Source of the DNA: Cytophagales bacterium
Lineage (GTDB): Bacteria > Bacteroidota > Bacteroidia > Cytophagales > Bernardetiaceae
Reading direction: 5' to 3'
Assembly: GCA_013299045.1 (NCBI GenBank)
Contig: JAAFJX010000012.1
Span: forward strand, 62,001-126,000
Length of the DNA stretch: 64,000 bases
Each line of letters opens with the position of its first letter. Positions within the stretch are counted from its first letter, which is position 1. Of the stretch, positions 1-7,294 are shown one piece after another. The translations under genes were made by a program, and so were the position numbers. The notes below the pieces were generated by a model that was given only the letters and a program-made list of their open reading frames with translations, was not told the origin of the DNA and did no database searches.

Positions 1-1
1 G

Positions 2-157
2 ATAGCACTCAAAACTTTTGACTGTCAGCTTAATAGCGAAAGTTCTTACTTATTAATGCGCGGCTTTTGTGTATTAAATGAGCCGTTTCAAGATTTCCCC
101 GCCTACCATACTTACCATGCCGGTATAGAAGGGGCGGCCATAGACACCCTGCGATAG
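2..157 (+). CDS. 3' end of an unrecognised gene (partial)
   Basis: An open frame runs from the left edge of the window to a TAG stop at 155-157, giving about 51 C-terminal residues. The tail contains the string DFPAYHTYHAGIEG, which is faintly like the His-containing end of some zinc peptidases, but too little is visible to name a family. The stop lies two bases before the stop of the convergent STAS-like gene at 160, so the two genes are packed tail to tail, which supports both ends being real. The start and most of the protein lie outside the window. Confidence 0.5.
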   Translation: MALKTFDCQLNSESSYLLMRGFCVLNEPFQDFPAYHTYHAGIEGAAIDTLR

Positions 158-159
158 GC

Positions 160-576
160 TTAACTCTGAGCTTTTAGCCAGCTAAGGGCTTCTTTTTGAT
201 TCGTGAAAGCGGCTAAACAGAAACCAGTATCTATTTTTTGTGTTTCTTCTTGAAAACTCTCCATAGCCTTGGCGGTGGTGGCTTGTCCTATGACATCGTG
301 TGGATACACAACAGCTACAATTTTGTAACCCAAAGGAATAGCCTGAGGGAGAAAATTGTTGTTCATCCAATCCTGATTCGTTTTGGTAGCCATAACTGCT
401 TCCCGACCGTCCACCAAAACACGACTGACACCTCGTTCTATAACGGCCTTTAAGATAAGCTCAAAGCCTTGTTTAAACTCCTCATGAATAGAAAAGCCCG
501 TCCAAACTGAATGAAGATAATGTCCGTCTGCAACATAATACAACTTAAAAGTATTGATTTCAGCGATTAATTCCAT
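160..576 (-). CDS. STAS/SpoIIAA-like protein, copy 1
   Basis: Small soluble protein of 138 aa, the most diverged of four tandem paralogues. The frame stays open upstream to 645, but the Met at 576 (MELIAEI) matches the start and the exact 138-aa length of the other three copies, so that start is chosen. The pattern fits the STAS/SEC14 (SpoIIAA-like) fold common in Bacteroidota: an N-terminal strand pair (FKLYYVADGHYL), a helix, the strand-turn VLVDGRE, a helix, the strand KIVAVVYP, and the terminal helix EALSWLKAQ. The usual phospho-Ser/Thr of classical anti-anti-sigma STAS proteins is not obvious, so partner switching is only an inference. It is the last gene of the minus-strand cluster and converges on the partial gene at 2-157. 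Confidence 0.75.
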   Translation of the reverse strand: MELIAEINTFKLYYVADGHYLHSVWTGFSIHEEFKQGFELILKAVIERGVSRVLVDGREAVMATKTNQDWMNNNFLPQAIPLGYKIVAVVYPHDVIGQATTAKAMESFQEETQKIDTGFCLAAFTNQKEALSWLKAQS

Positions 577-695
577 TGAAGTATTTTTTACTAACAAAAC
601 ATTAAACACACAATACCACAGATTGTTTTGTGGCGCATAATACAAGCAACAAAATACAAATATTATTCAAATAAAGCATTTTGTATTTTGTAGTA

Positions 696-1112
696 TCAGT
701 TTTGTTTTACCAACCAAGCTATTGCAGGCTCTTCTTCAACAAAAATTTCCATAAAATAGTCCAGCTCCTGCTTTTCTGCTACTTCTTCAACGCCATCTAG
801 AGCGCGCTTGGCACTAAGCTGCCCTACCACGTCCAGAGGATAAAGAAACGCTATGTTTTTATAGCCTCTAGGAACAGCCATAGGCAAAAACTCTGTTCCT
901 ATCCAAATTTGGTCTTCTGCGGTTGCTATGCGAGCGTCTCGGCCATCAACAAGCACACGGTTTGTTTTTTTGTCTTCTATGGCTAGAAGAATAGATGCCA
1001 TAGCAGCCCTGAAGCCCGCACTTGGCGGAAAGCCTATCCATACGGTTTTTAAATAATGACCATCTACCACGTAATAAAGTTTGAAAAAATCTTTGTCTTC
1101 AAGAAGTTCCAT
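696..1112 (-). CDS. STAS/SpoIIAA-like protein, copy 2
   Basis: 138-aa paralogue with the same layout as its neighbours: MELLEDKDFFKLYYVVDGHYL at the N-terminus, RVLVDGRDARIA in the centre, and AIAWLVKQN at the end. It lies exactly 513 bp from copy 3, start to start and stop to stop, showing that copies 2 to 4 come from tandem duplication of a gene plus its leader. It is more diverged from copies 3 and 4 than they are from each other. Upstream it shares with copy 3 an almost identical leader (about 1113-1160) and the intergenic hairpin. Likely co-transcribed with the other copies. No catalytic motif is visible; the fold assignment rests on family resemblance. Confidence 0.8.
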   Translation of the reverse strand: MELLEDKDFFKLYYVVDGHYLKTVWIGFPPSAGFRAAMASILLAIEDKKTNRVLVDGRDARIATAEDQIWIGTEFLPMAVPRGYKNIAFLYPLDVVGQLSAKRALDGVEEVAEKQELDYFMEIFVEEEPAIAWLVKQN

Positions 1113-1161
1113 GATTAGATTTTAATTTAAGAAGAATAAGAAGTAAAACCAACAAGGAATA

Positions 1162-1202
1162 GTAAAGCACAATGCACTATGAACGAGTACATTGTGCTTT
1201 AC
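1162..1202 (-). repeat. intergenic hairpin between STAS-like copies 3 and 2
   Basis: Perfect 13-bp inverted repeat (arms 1162-1174 and 1190-1202, GTAAAGCACAATG) around a 15-nt loop. It sits just past the stop of the gene at 1209-1625 and before the start of the gene at 696-1112. There is no clear U tract after it on the minus strand, so it may be an RNA processing or stability element, or an attenuator, rather than a full terminator. A second copy lies at 1675-1715. Confidence 0.6.
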
Positions 1203-1208
1203 ACAGTT

Positions 1209-1625
1209 TTAATTTTGTTTTATTAACCAAGCAAGAGCCTCGTCTTCATCAGAGAAAATCTCCATATAATAAGGCAAATCTTGTTTGTCTGTTTCTTCCT
1301 GTATATTTTGTACTGCTCTTTGCGAGGTAAGCTGCCCTACTACGTCATGTGGATATATAACCGCCACGTGCTTATAACCCTGAGGTGCTGCTCTAGGTAA
1401 GAAGTCGGTAGCCAACCAAACTTGGTCTTCGGTAGTAGCCATGCGAGATTCGCGACCATCTATAAGTACACGAGTGGTTTTCTTTTCTATAACTGATTTT
1501 AGAATAGACTCAAAGGCATTCCTGAAACCATCACTAGGCGGAAATCCCACCCAGATAGATTTGAGATAATGACCATCTGCTACATAGTAGAGCTTAAAAA
1601 AATCTTCGTTTACAAGAAGTTCCAT
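1209..1625 (-). CDS. STAS/SpoIIAA-like protein, copy 3
   Basis: 138-aa paralogue, nearly identical to copy 4; the few differences include TTRVLIDG against TSRVFADG, KHVAVIYP against KYVAFIYP, and QDLPYY against QDLPLY. This degree of identity, extending into the intergenic DNA, indicates a recent tandem duplication. The family features are the same: N-terminal strands, a central strand-turn with DGRES, and a C-terminal helix EALAWLIKQN. Expected to be a soluble cytoplasmic signalling protein. Whether the four copies are redundant or bind different partners cannot be told from sequence. Confidence 0.8.
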   Translation of the reverse strand: MELLVNEDFFKLYYVADGHYLKSIWVGFPPSDGFRNAFESILKSVIEKKTTRVLIDGRESRMATTEDQVWLATDFLPRAAPQGYKHVAVIYPHDVVGQLTSQRAVQNIQEETDKQDLPYYMEIFSDEDEALAWLIKQN

Positions 1626-1674
1626 GATTAGATTTTAATTTAAGAAGAATAAGAAGTGAAACCAACAGGGAATA

Positions 1675-1715
1675 GTAAAGTACAATGCACTATGAACGGA
1701 TACATTGTGCTTTAC
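1675..1715 (-). repeat. intergenic hairpin between STAS-like copies 4 and 3
   Basis: Second copy of the hairpin at 1162-1202, exactly 513 bp away. Arms are 1675-1687 and 1703-1715, with one changed base that leaves a C-A mismatch in the minus-strand RNA. It lies just past the stop of the gene at 1722-2138. Confidence 0.55.
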
Positions 1716-1721
1716 ATAGTT

Positions 1722-2138
1722 TTAATTTTGTTTTATTAACCACGCAAGAGCCTCGTCTTCATCAGAGAAAATCTCCATATAAAGAGGCAAATCTTGTTTG
1801 TCTTTTTCTTCCTGTATATTTTGTACTGCTCTTTGCGAGGTAAGCTGCCCTACTACGTCATGTGGATATATAAACGCCACGTACTTATAACCCTGAGGCG
1901 CTGCTCTAGGTAAGAAGTCGGTAGCCAACCAAACTTGGTCTTCGGTAGTAGCCATGCGAGATTCGCGACCATCTGCAAATACACGAGAGGTTTTCTTTTC
2001 TATAACTGATTTTAGTATAGACTCAAAGGCATTCCTGAAACCATCACTAGGCGGGAATCCCACCCAGATAGATTTGAGATAATGGCCATCAGCTACATAG
2101 TAGAGCTTAAAAAAATCTTCGTTTACAAGAAGTTCCAT
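1722..2138 (-). CDS. STAS/SpoIIAA-like protein, copy 4
   Basis: 138-aa paralogue and the first of the four to be transcribed, starting 46 bp after the stop of the carotenoid-oxygenase-like gene, so the two are probably co-transcribed. Its upstream DNA differs from that in front of copies 2 and 3: it lacks the shared leader (compare 1626-1660), marking this as the outer edge of the 513-bp duplication. The central strand-turn reads RVFADGRES instead of RVLIDGRES, a small change at the position that in STAS folds lies near the partner-binding surface (inference). Confidence 0.8.
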   Translation of the reverse strand: MELLVNEDFFKLYYVADGHYLKSIWVGFPPSDGFRNAFESILKSVIEKKTSRVFADGRESRMATTEDQVWLATDFLPRAAPQGYKYVAFIYPHDVVGQLTSQRAVQNIQEEKDKQDLPLYMEIFSDEDEALAWLIKQN

Positions 2139-2184
2139 AATGAAATAAATAGATAATGAACGATATGAAATGGTGCAGATAAAT

Positions 2185-4443
2185 TCAAGTCAGAGGGTTC
2201 GGGAAGTGCGGATACACAAAATCATTGAAAATCTCTTGAATTTGTGCGCGGCGTTTTTTGAATAAAATACCACCCAGAAAGTCTCCAAAAAGTGAGGCTT
2301 TAATGAGGGGATTGTAGTCTGAGGGTACGTCCACAAAATAAGAGATAGGGTTGCTTTCGGCTTCTTCTAGCCAGGCAGAGTGCAGATGTGAACCGCATTT
2401 GAGTTCTTCATTGCGCATTTTGCAAACAGGTCCTTGGGCTAGATTCATGCCGTCAAATAACCAGATTTCGGAGTGGTAGAAAACCTCCTGCCCAACAATC
2501 TCTGGCACAATGATAGAGCCAAAAATATAGCCCTGTTTTTGTGCGTCTGGCAGGCTGTCGCTGTTCTTCTTGGGCACAAACTGTATGGCCCTGAAAATAT
2601 AGCCTTTGGCAAAGGTATAAGCATCTTCAAACTTCATACTTTGCATATTCATGCGCGAAAGCACGAAAGGAACACCTTTGTCGTAGAGTGCCATTACTTG
2701 GTCTAGCGGCATACCACGTTTAGGATAATCTTTGTAAAGGTTAAAGATAAATTGGGTAAGCAAATCTTTATCTAATCCAAATGTTTGCCAATAAATATGG
2801 TCTATTCTGTTGGCAGCCTTTTCAGGCGAAATTATATTCCGAAAAGTATATAAAACAGGCCCCCAAGTATTTGCACCCACATTGGCTATATCATCTACAT
2901 TGCCAGGCTCAGCCACAATAAACTGTTCTTTGATGGTGGCTGTTATGCCATCAATAAAATATTTGCCAATACGGTTAATGTCCGTAATGCCAGCAGGCGG
3001 AATACCAATATTGAGAGCATCTACGGGCTTTCTTCCTGGGTGGGTTCTGTCGTAGGTACGTACCCACTCTGCAAAGCAACCTGTGCAGTTGTGAGCTGCG
3101 TGTAGGGTTATCTGGTCGTTAGGATTGTCGTAGTCGCACGAGTAGTGAATGACCTCGTAGGGCAGGTTTTGTTGCAACTGTGTATAAAGAGCAGTGTCTT
3201 TGCTGGGGTCTAGCTGGCGGCGGTCTACCAAATAAACACTCGTGTAGTCCAACAAGGTAGCCGTAGTCATTTGACGGAAAAAGGCATCAATCTCAGGGTT
3301 TTCAGGAAAGGGATTGTTGAACATCACGTCCAAGCTCAGCTTAAAACCAGTATCCGTCAAAACAATATAGTCCTTCGTGAGCGCTGTTTGGTGCATACAC
3401 TGTATGATGGCAATAGATTGCTTGTCGCTGTTGAGCAGTTTCCACTTCTGCCATTTGCCTTGACCGAGCCAGCGCATCAAATAGACATTGTTTTCAGTAC
3501 TGGTTTCGTCTTTGATGTACTTTTGTAAGAGTTTTCCCAAGAAATCTACCAAGTCTTTCCACCAAGGCTCATGCAAATCAATATGCTTTTCAATATTTTG
3601 AAAGAAATCTTGAAAGTCTGCCAAAACAGCTTTTTGTGTGGTGCTGTCGTTCAAATTTTTGTCCTGATGAGCCCTTATTTTCTTCAAAAGCGCTTCTTGG
3701 AAAGTATTTGGACTTTTGCGAAGGAGTTGGAAAACTTTGAAGTTTTCCATACTGACCTTCATATTTTTGGTAAAATTGACCGTAAATAGTTCTTTCGTAA
3801 CAGGGTCAAAAGCGGGGTGAGCCGTGCTTTCTACAATCGGAAAAGGGAAGTCAATAAAAGGGGGCGTAGCGGGTATCCACTCGTCGTTGCCGCCTATGGG
3901 TGTAATAATGTCTAAAGTTTTGGAATCAAATTCGTAGGGACGGCCTGCATCATAGTTAGCAAGCAAACGCGGAAACTGGTCGTTCTCAAACTGCATGGGC
4001 GTAATGGCCGTACAAAGCTCGTTGCGTGTGCCGAGCATATACGACAAGCGCGCCATGCCCCAGTTTCTGAATCCAAAATCTTTGAAGAGTGGATTAACTT
4101 CTTTTTTGTCTTCTAAGTAGTATTGTGTGGCCAAGTCTGCGTAGTAGCAAGGGGTTTTCATCAGGGCTGTCTGAGCACTCACTTTTCCTGCTGTATTGAA
4201 GTCGAACTTATAAACCATGCCGTCGTTGGCCAGCAGTGGGCTGCCATATTCAGGGTTATAGGTGCCGTCTGGGCGCTGCGTCGGAAAGGGCAGTCCCCCA
4301 GAGTTTACAGTACCCACCGAGGAGTTGACATAAACCACCCCGTAGATGTCAGTGGGCAGTTGTCCTTCGGTTACTTTCAATTCTACGTTGATTTCTTTTC
4401 TATCAACGTCCATGTAGTATTTGTTCTTTGGGTCTTGCGCCAT
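2185..4443 (-). CDS. carotenoid oxygenase (RPE65/lignostilbene dioxygenase) family protein
   Basis: 752-aa protein with the hallmarks of non-haem iron carotenoid cleavage oxygenases. The four candidate iron-binding histidines are H209 (AHPAFDP), H351 (MHQTALTKDYIVLTD), H448 or H451 (LHAAHNC), and H686 or H688 (SHLHSAW). The N-terminal part has the family-like VYVNSS and LLANDGMVYKFDF segments. It is much longer than the usual 450-550 aa: a charged helical stretch at about residues 230-320 interrupts the propeller, and the region at 460-600 is also extended. Such enzymes cleave a double bond of carotenoids, stilbenes or related compounds; the substrate here is unknown. No signal peptide is seen. 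The STAS-like genes follow directly and the SpoIIE phosphatase lies upstream. A tail-only relative lies at 4521-5009. Confidence 0.8.
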   Translation of the reverse strand: MAQDPKNKYYMDVDRKEINVELKVTEGQLPTDIYGVVYVNSSVGTVNSGGLPFPTQRPDGTYNPEYGSPLLANDGMVYKFDFNTAGKVSAQTALMKTPCYYADLATQYYLEDKKEVNPLFKDFGFRNWGMARLSYMLGTRNELCTAITPMQFENDQFPRLLANYDAGRPYEFDSKTLDIITPIGGNDEWIPATPPFIDFPFPIVESTAHPAFDPVTKELFTVNFTKNMKVSMENFKVFQLLRKSPNTFQEALLKKIRAHQDKNLNDSTTQKAVLADFQDFFQNIEKHIDLHEPWWKDLVDFLGKLLQKYIKDETSTENNVYLMRWLGQGKWQKWKLLNSDKQSIAIIQCMHQTALTKDYIVLTDTGFKLSLDVMFNNPFPENPEIDAFFRQMTTATLLDYTSVYLVDRRQLDPSKDTALYTQLQQNLPYEVIHYSCDYDNPNDQITLHAAHNCTGCFAEWVRTYDRTHPGRKPVDALNIGIPPAGITDINRIGKYFIDGITATIKEQFIVAEPGNVDDIANVGANTWGPVLYTFRNIISPEKAANRIDHIYWQTFGLDKDLLTQFIFNLYKDYPKRGMPLDQVMALYDKGVPFVLSRMNMQSMKFEDAYTFAKGYIFRAIQFVPKKNSDSLPDAQKQGYIFGSIIVPEIVGQEVFYHSEIWLFDGMNLAQGPVCKMRNEELKCGSHLHSAWLEEAESNPISYFVDVPSDYNPLIKASLFGDFLGGILFKKRRAQIQEIFNDFVYPHFPNPLT

Positions 4444-4520
4444 GATTTTGAGGGTATTAGCGGAATCAGCAGGCTCTCAAAAGCAGAAAAGCCAGCCAAA
4501 TATAAGACAGAAAAAATAGA

Positions 4521-5009
4521 TTACAACAAAGGACTAGGAAAATTTGGATAAATATATTTTTCAAATAGTTTCTTGATTTGAGCACGCTGCTTCCGCATGA
4601 CTAATCCACCAAACTTTCCGCCAAAAAGGGCTGCCTTAATGCTTTTCTTATAGTCCTCAGGGACATCCACAAAATAAGAAATAGGATTACTTTCTGCCTC
4701 TTCTATCCAAGCCGAGTGTAAATGTGAGCCGCACTTGAGGTCGTCGTGCCGTAGCTTACAAATAGGACTTCTGGCCAAATCCAGGCCATCAAAGAGCCAA
4801 ATTTCAGAGTGGTAGAAAACTTCTTCGCCAATAAGCTCTGGCACTATGATAGACCCAAAAATATAGCCTTGTTTTTGTGCGTCGGGCAGGTGCTCGCTGC
4901 CTTTTTTGGGTATGAAAGACCCAAAGGGACAAAAAATGTGGTGAGATACATAGGCAAATCGCTTCTTTATTGACTGATACCAAACGCTGCATTTATCTTT
5001 TGAATACAA
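4521..5009 (-). pseudogene. orphan C-terminal fragment of a carotenoid-oxygenase-like gene
   Basis: 162-aa frame whose last 135-140 residues match residues about 611-752 of the adjacent 752-aa protein with high identity, for example LPDAQKQGYIFGSIIVPE, FYHSEIWLFDG, and CGSHLHSAW followed by EEAESNPISYFVDVP. It keeps only the last metal-binding histidine, so it cannot be an oxygenase by itself. The first 20 or so residues are not clearly related to the full protein. It probably arose by tandem duplication followed by loss of the 5' part. The intact frame and stop leave open that a small tail protein is still made; no start is obviously favoured. Confidence 0.7.
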
Positions 5010-5052
5010 GATTTCATTATCAATAATAAAAAAAGTAAAAGAAGTAATTTGG

Positions 5053-6222
5053 TTAGGTTGCGCCTACACAAAAACCTATGAGCATGATGTCGTCTGTTTG
5101 CCGATAGCCGAGTACGCTGGAAGACATCCATTCTCTGAGTTCTTCGGCAAGTAGGTTGCGCTGTTCATACATAGTGCGTGCCTGGTTATCTATTAGGAGT
5201 TGCCGCAAACGCTTGCCTGTGAATTTTTTGTCATAAGGCCCGCCAAACTGGTCGCGGTAGCCGTCCGAGGTCATGTAAAAATTAACTTTACCTTTCTTGA
5301 GGTCAATGGTGTGGTCGCTAAAAGCCACGCGCTTATTATCAATGTTGCCACCTACGCTGAAGCGGTCGCCTTTAATTTCTATTAAATCTGTTTGGTTTCC
5401 CTGAAAATAATAAATAGCGGATTTGGCACTTGCTGTGGTCAGTACATCATTGTTTTTGTCCCAAACTGCCACGGCCATATCAATACTATCGCGACCCGAC
5501 AAGAGAGTCTGTTTGAGGGAGCGTTCAAGGGCTATGTTGAGTTCGGTGAGTATGCGTGCGGGTTGGTGTATTTCGCGCTTTACGACTACGTCGTTCAATA
5601 ACTGATAGCCCAACATACTCAAAAGCGCCCCCGGCACGCCGTGTCCCGTACAGTCGCCAGCCGCTACAATGACTTTGGTAGAACCTGTGTGCTCATCAAT
5701 GTACTCATGTAGCCAATAAAAATCTCCGCTCACGATGTCCCGCGGCACATAAAACACCAAGTAGTCATGAAAAAGGCGCTCAAAAGTATTTAATTCGGGC
5801 AGCATCGCTTTTTGAATACGCGCAGAGTAGTTGATACTTGCCGTAATAGCGTTATTCTTATCTTGCAAAAGGCTTGATTTTTCCTCTAACTCTTCTTTTT
5901 GCTTGCTAATCGCTTCATTAAGCTGCACGAGATAGTCGCGCTGCATCATAATTTCTTCGTTTTGCTGCTGTATTTCTTCGTTTTGTTGATGTATTTCTTG
6001 ACTTTTTTGTTGTATTTCGCCATTTTTATTCTCCAGAACTTTGTTCTTCTGCTTCATTTCATCGTTTATCATCAACAAAAACTCTCGTTGCGCCATCACC
6101 TCTTCATGGTAGCGTTTTACTTCTCGGCGCGACTTCTCTAGCTCAGCAGACAATTCTTGATTTTTCTTATTTGCTTCGTCAATCAAAAGTTGTAATGCGT
6201 CTTTGTCAGTGTCGTTAATCAT
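5053..6222 (-). CDS. coiled-coil SpoIIE-type PP2C serine phosphatase
   Basis: 389 aa. Residues 10-125 form a long coiled coil rich in Gln, Glu and Asn with near-repeats such as IHQQNEEIQQQNEEI. Residues 140-386 are a SpoIIE-like PP2C domain with the expected metal-binding acids: D167 (VSGDFYW), D190 (GDCTGHGVPGA), D320 (TSDGYRDQFGG) and D377/D378 (QTDDIMLIG). Enzymes of this type remove phosphate from Ser/Thr, classically on STAS-domain partner-switch proteins. No membrane segment or sensor domain is present, so input probably comes through the coiled coil. It is the promoter-proximal gene of the minus-strand cluster that ends with four STAS-like genes, which makes those proteins plausible substrates or partners (inference). 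It diverges from dapB. Confidence 0.88.
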   Translation of the reverse strand: MINDTDKDALQLLIDEANKKNQELSAELEKSRREVKRYHEEVMAQREFLLMINDEMKQKNKVLENKNGEIQQKSQEIHQQNEEIQQQNEEIMMQRDYLVQLNEAISKQKEELEEKSSLLQDKNNAITASINYSARIQKAMLPELNTFERLFHDYLVFYVPRDIVSGDFYWLHEYIDEHTGSTKVIVAAGDCTGHGVPGALLSMLGYQLLNDVVVKREIHQPARILTELNIALERSLKQTLLSGRDSIDMAVAVWDKNNDVLTTASAKSAIYYFQGNQTDLIEIKGDRFSVGGNIDNKRVAFSDHTIDLKKGKVNFYMTSDGYRDQFGGPYDKKFTGKRLRQLLIDNQARTMYEQRNLLAEELREWMSSSVLGYRQTDDIMLIGFCVGAT

Positions 6223-6432
6223 TTTTATTGCGGGACAAAAGTTGTAATAGGTGAATGCAGTTGGTGATAGGCGTTAGGTATGTAGCAAGAGGCATCAGAA
6301 AAACCTATCTGATATAGAGACGGATTCTTCATGTGCGCTGCAAATAAAGTGAATTGTTTGAATTTAGCAACAAATTTCATGCTTTTTTTGCCAAAAAGCA
6401 TTTAAGAGTACTAAAATTTATTGAGTCATGAA

Positions 6433-6462
6433 TTTGAGAAGCCATAAAAAGATTTACATTTG
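6433..6462 (+). promoter_or_regulatory. Bacteroidota-type promoter for dapB
   Basis: A -33 box TTTG (6433-6436) and a -7 box TACATTTG (6455-6462, matching TAnnTTTG) are separated by 18 bp, close to the usual 19-21. Transcription would begin near 6469, about 20 bases before the dapB ATG. Confidence 0.5.
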
Positions 6463-6490
6463 ACCGTTGAAACTAAAACCAAGATTTGAC

Positions 6491-7225
6491 ATGAGAATAG
6501 GCATTATTGGCTACGGCAAAATGGGACGTTTGATTGAAAAATTTGCCGAAAAGCGCGGCCATCAGGTAGTTTGTATTGTCAGTAGGGCAGACAATTTGCA
6601 AAGCCTTAAAACAAAGGCTGTGGACTTGGTCTTTGAGTTTTCGGTACCCGAAAAAGCCCTCACCAACATCAGTTTTTGTTTACAAAACCGAATAGCTGTT
6701 GTGAGCGGCACTACTGGCTGGCTGGAACTCAAAAAACAGGCAGATGCCATTTGCAACGAAGAAGATGGTAGCTTTTTTCATGCCACTAACTTCAGTATAG
6801 GTGTCAATCTATTTTTTAAAGCCAATGCTTATTTGGCCAAGCTCATGGCGCAATACACCAACTATGACGTGCAAATAAGCGAGGTACACCATATTCACAA
6901 AAAAGACGCGCCTAGCGGAACGGCTATTACCACTGCTCAGAATATTTTGGCACATCTCACACATAAAAAATCATGGACGCTTAACTCCAGCAGCAGTCCT
7001 TATGCGCAAGACCAAATTCCGATTTATGCACACCGCGAAGCTGAGGTAATAGGCATACACGAAGTTACATACAGTTCAGAACAAGATTTCATTTCGCTCA
7101 AGCACCATGCTCTAGACCGCTCGGCTTATGCACAAGGTGCGGTTTTGGCTGCAGAATGGCTGCTGAATAGGAGAGGTGTTTTCGGAATGCCGGATATGCT
7201 GAACGATATACTAAAAATAGACTAA
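6491..7225 (+). CDS. dapB: 4-hydroxy-tetrahydrodipicolinate reductase
   Basis: 244-aa enzyme of the diaminopimelate/lysine pathway; it reduces 4-hydroxy-tetrahydrodipicolinate with NAD(P)H. The Rossmann motif GYGKMG lies near the N-terminus, followed by SGTTGW and the family signature EVHHIHKKDAPSGTA, which contains the catalytic His and Lys and the substrate-binding loop. The start is placed at the ATG at 6491 (MRIGIIGYGKMG), because the upstream TTG at 6467 would add residues before the first strand of the fold and would lie before the predicted transcription start. Length is normal for the family. The gene stands alone, with its own promoter and a strong hairpin after it. Confidence 0.93.
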   Translation: MRIGIIGYGKMGRLIEKFAEKRGHQVVCIVSRADNLQSLKTKAVDLVFEFSVPEKALTNISFCLQNRIAVVSGTTGWLELKKQADAICNEEDGSFFHATNFSIGVNLFFKANAYLAKLMAQYTNYDVQISEVHHIHKKDAPSGTAITTAQNILAHLTHKKSWTLNSSSSPYAQDQIPIYAHREAEVIGIHEVTYSSEQDFISLKHHALDRSAYAQGAVLAAEWLLNRRGVFGMPDMLNDILKID

Positions 7226-7233
7226 AACAACCT

Positions 7234-7283
7234 TATTCTGCACTCGTACTAAACCTCTAAAGTTTAATACGAGTGACAGAATA
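7234..7283. terminator. bidirectional terminator hairpin between convergent genes
   Basis: Long inverted repeat in the 69-bp gap between dapB and the convergent gene ending at 7295. The arms are 7234-7254 and 7262-7283, about 20 paired bases with one bulge and one wobble around a 7-nt loop. The placement and symmetry suggest it ends transcription from both sides. Confidence 0.7.
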
Positions 7284-7294
7284 CCATTTGTTGC

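Larger units (their letters stand above)
696..2138 (-). repeat. tandem array of 513-bp gene-plus-leader units
   Basis: Genes at 696, 1209 and 1722 are spaced by exactly 513 bp at both start and stop. Each unit is a 417-bp gene and a 96-bp spacer. The spacers carry the same hairpin and an almost identical purine-rich leader. Copies 3 and 4 are the youngest pair; copy 2 is older, and copy 1 (160-576) is older still, with a different 119-bp spacer. Confidence 0.8.

Noticed and set aside
577-645. Longer N-terminus of STAS-like copy 1
   Set aside because: The extension has no counterpart in the three paralogues; the inner Met gives exactly the same 138-aa length.
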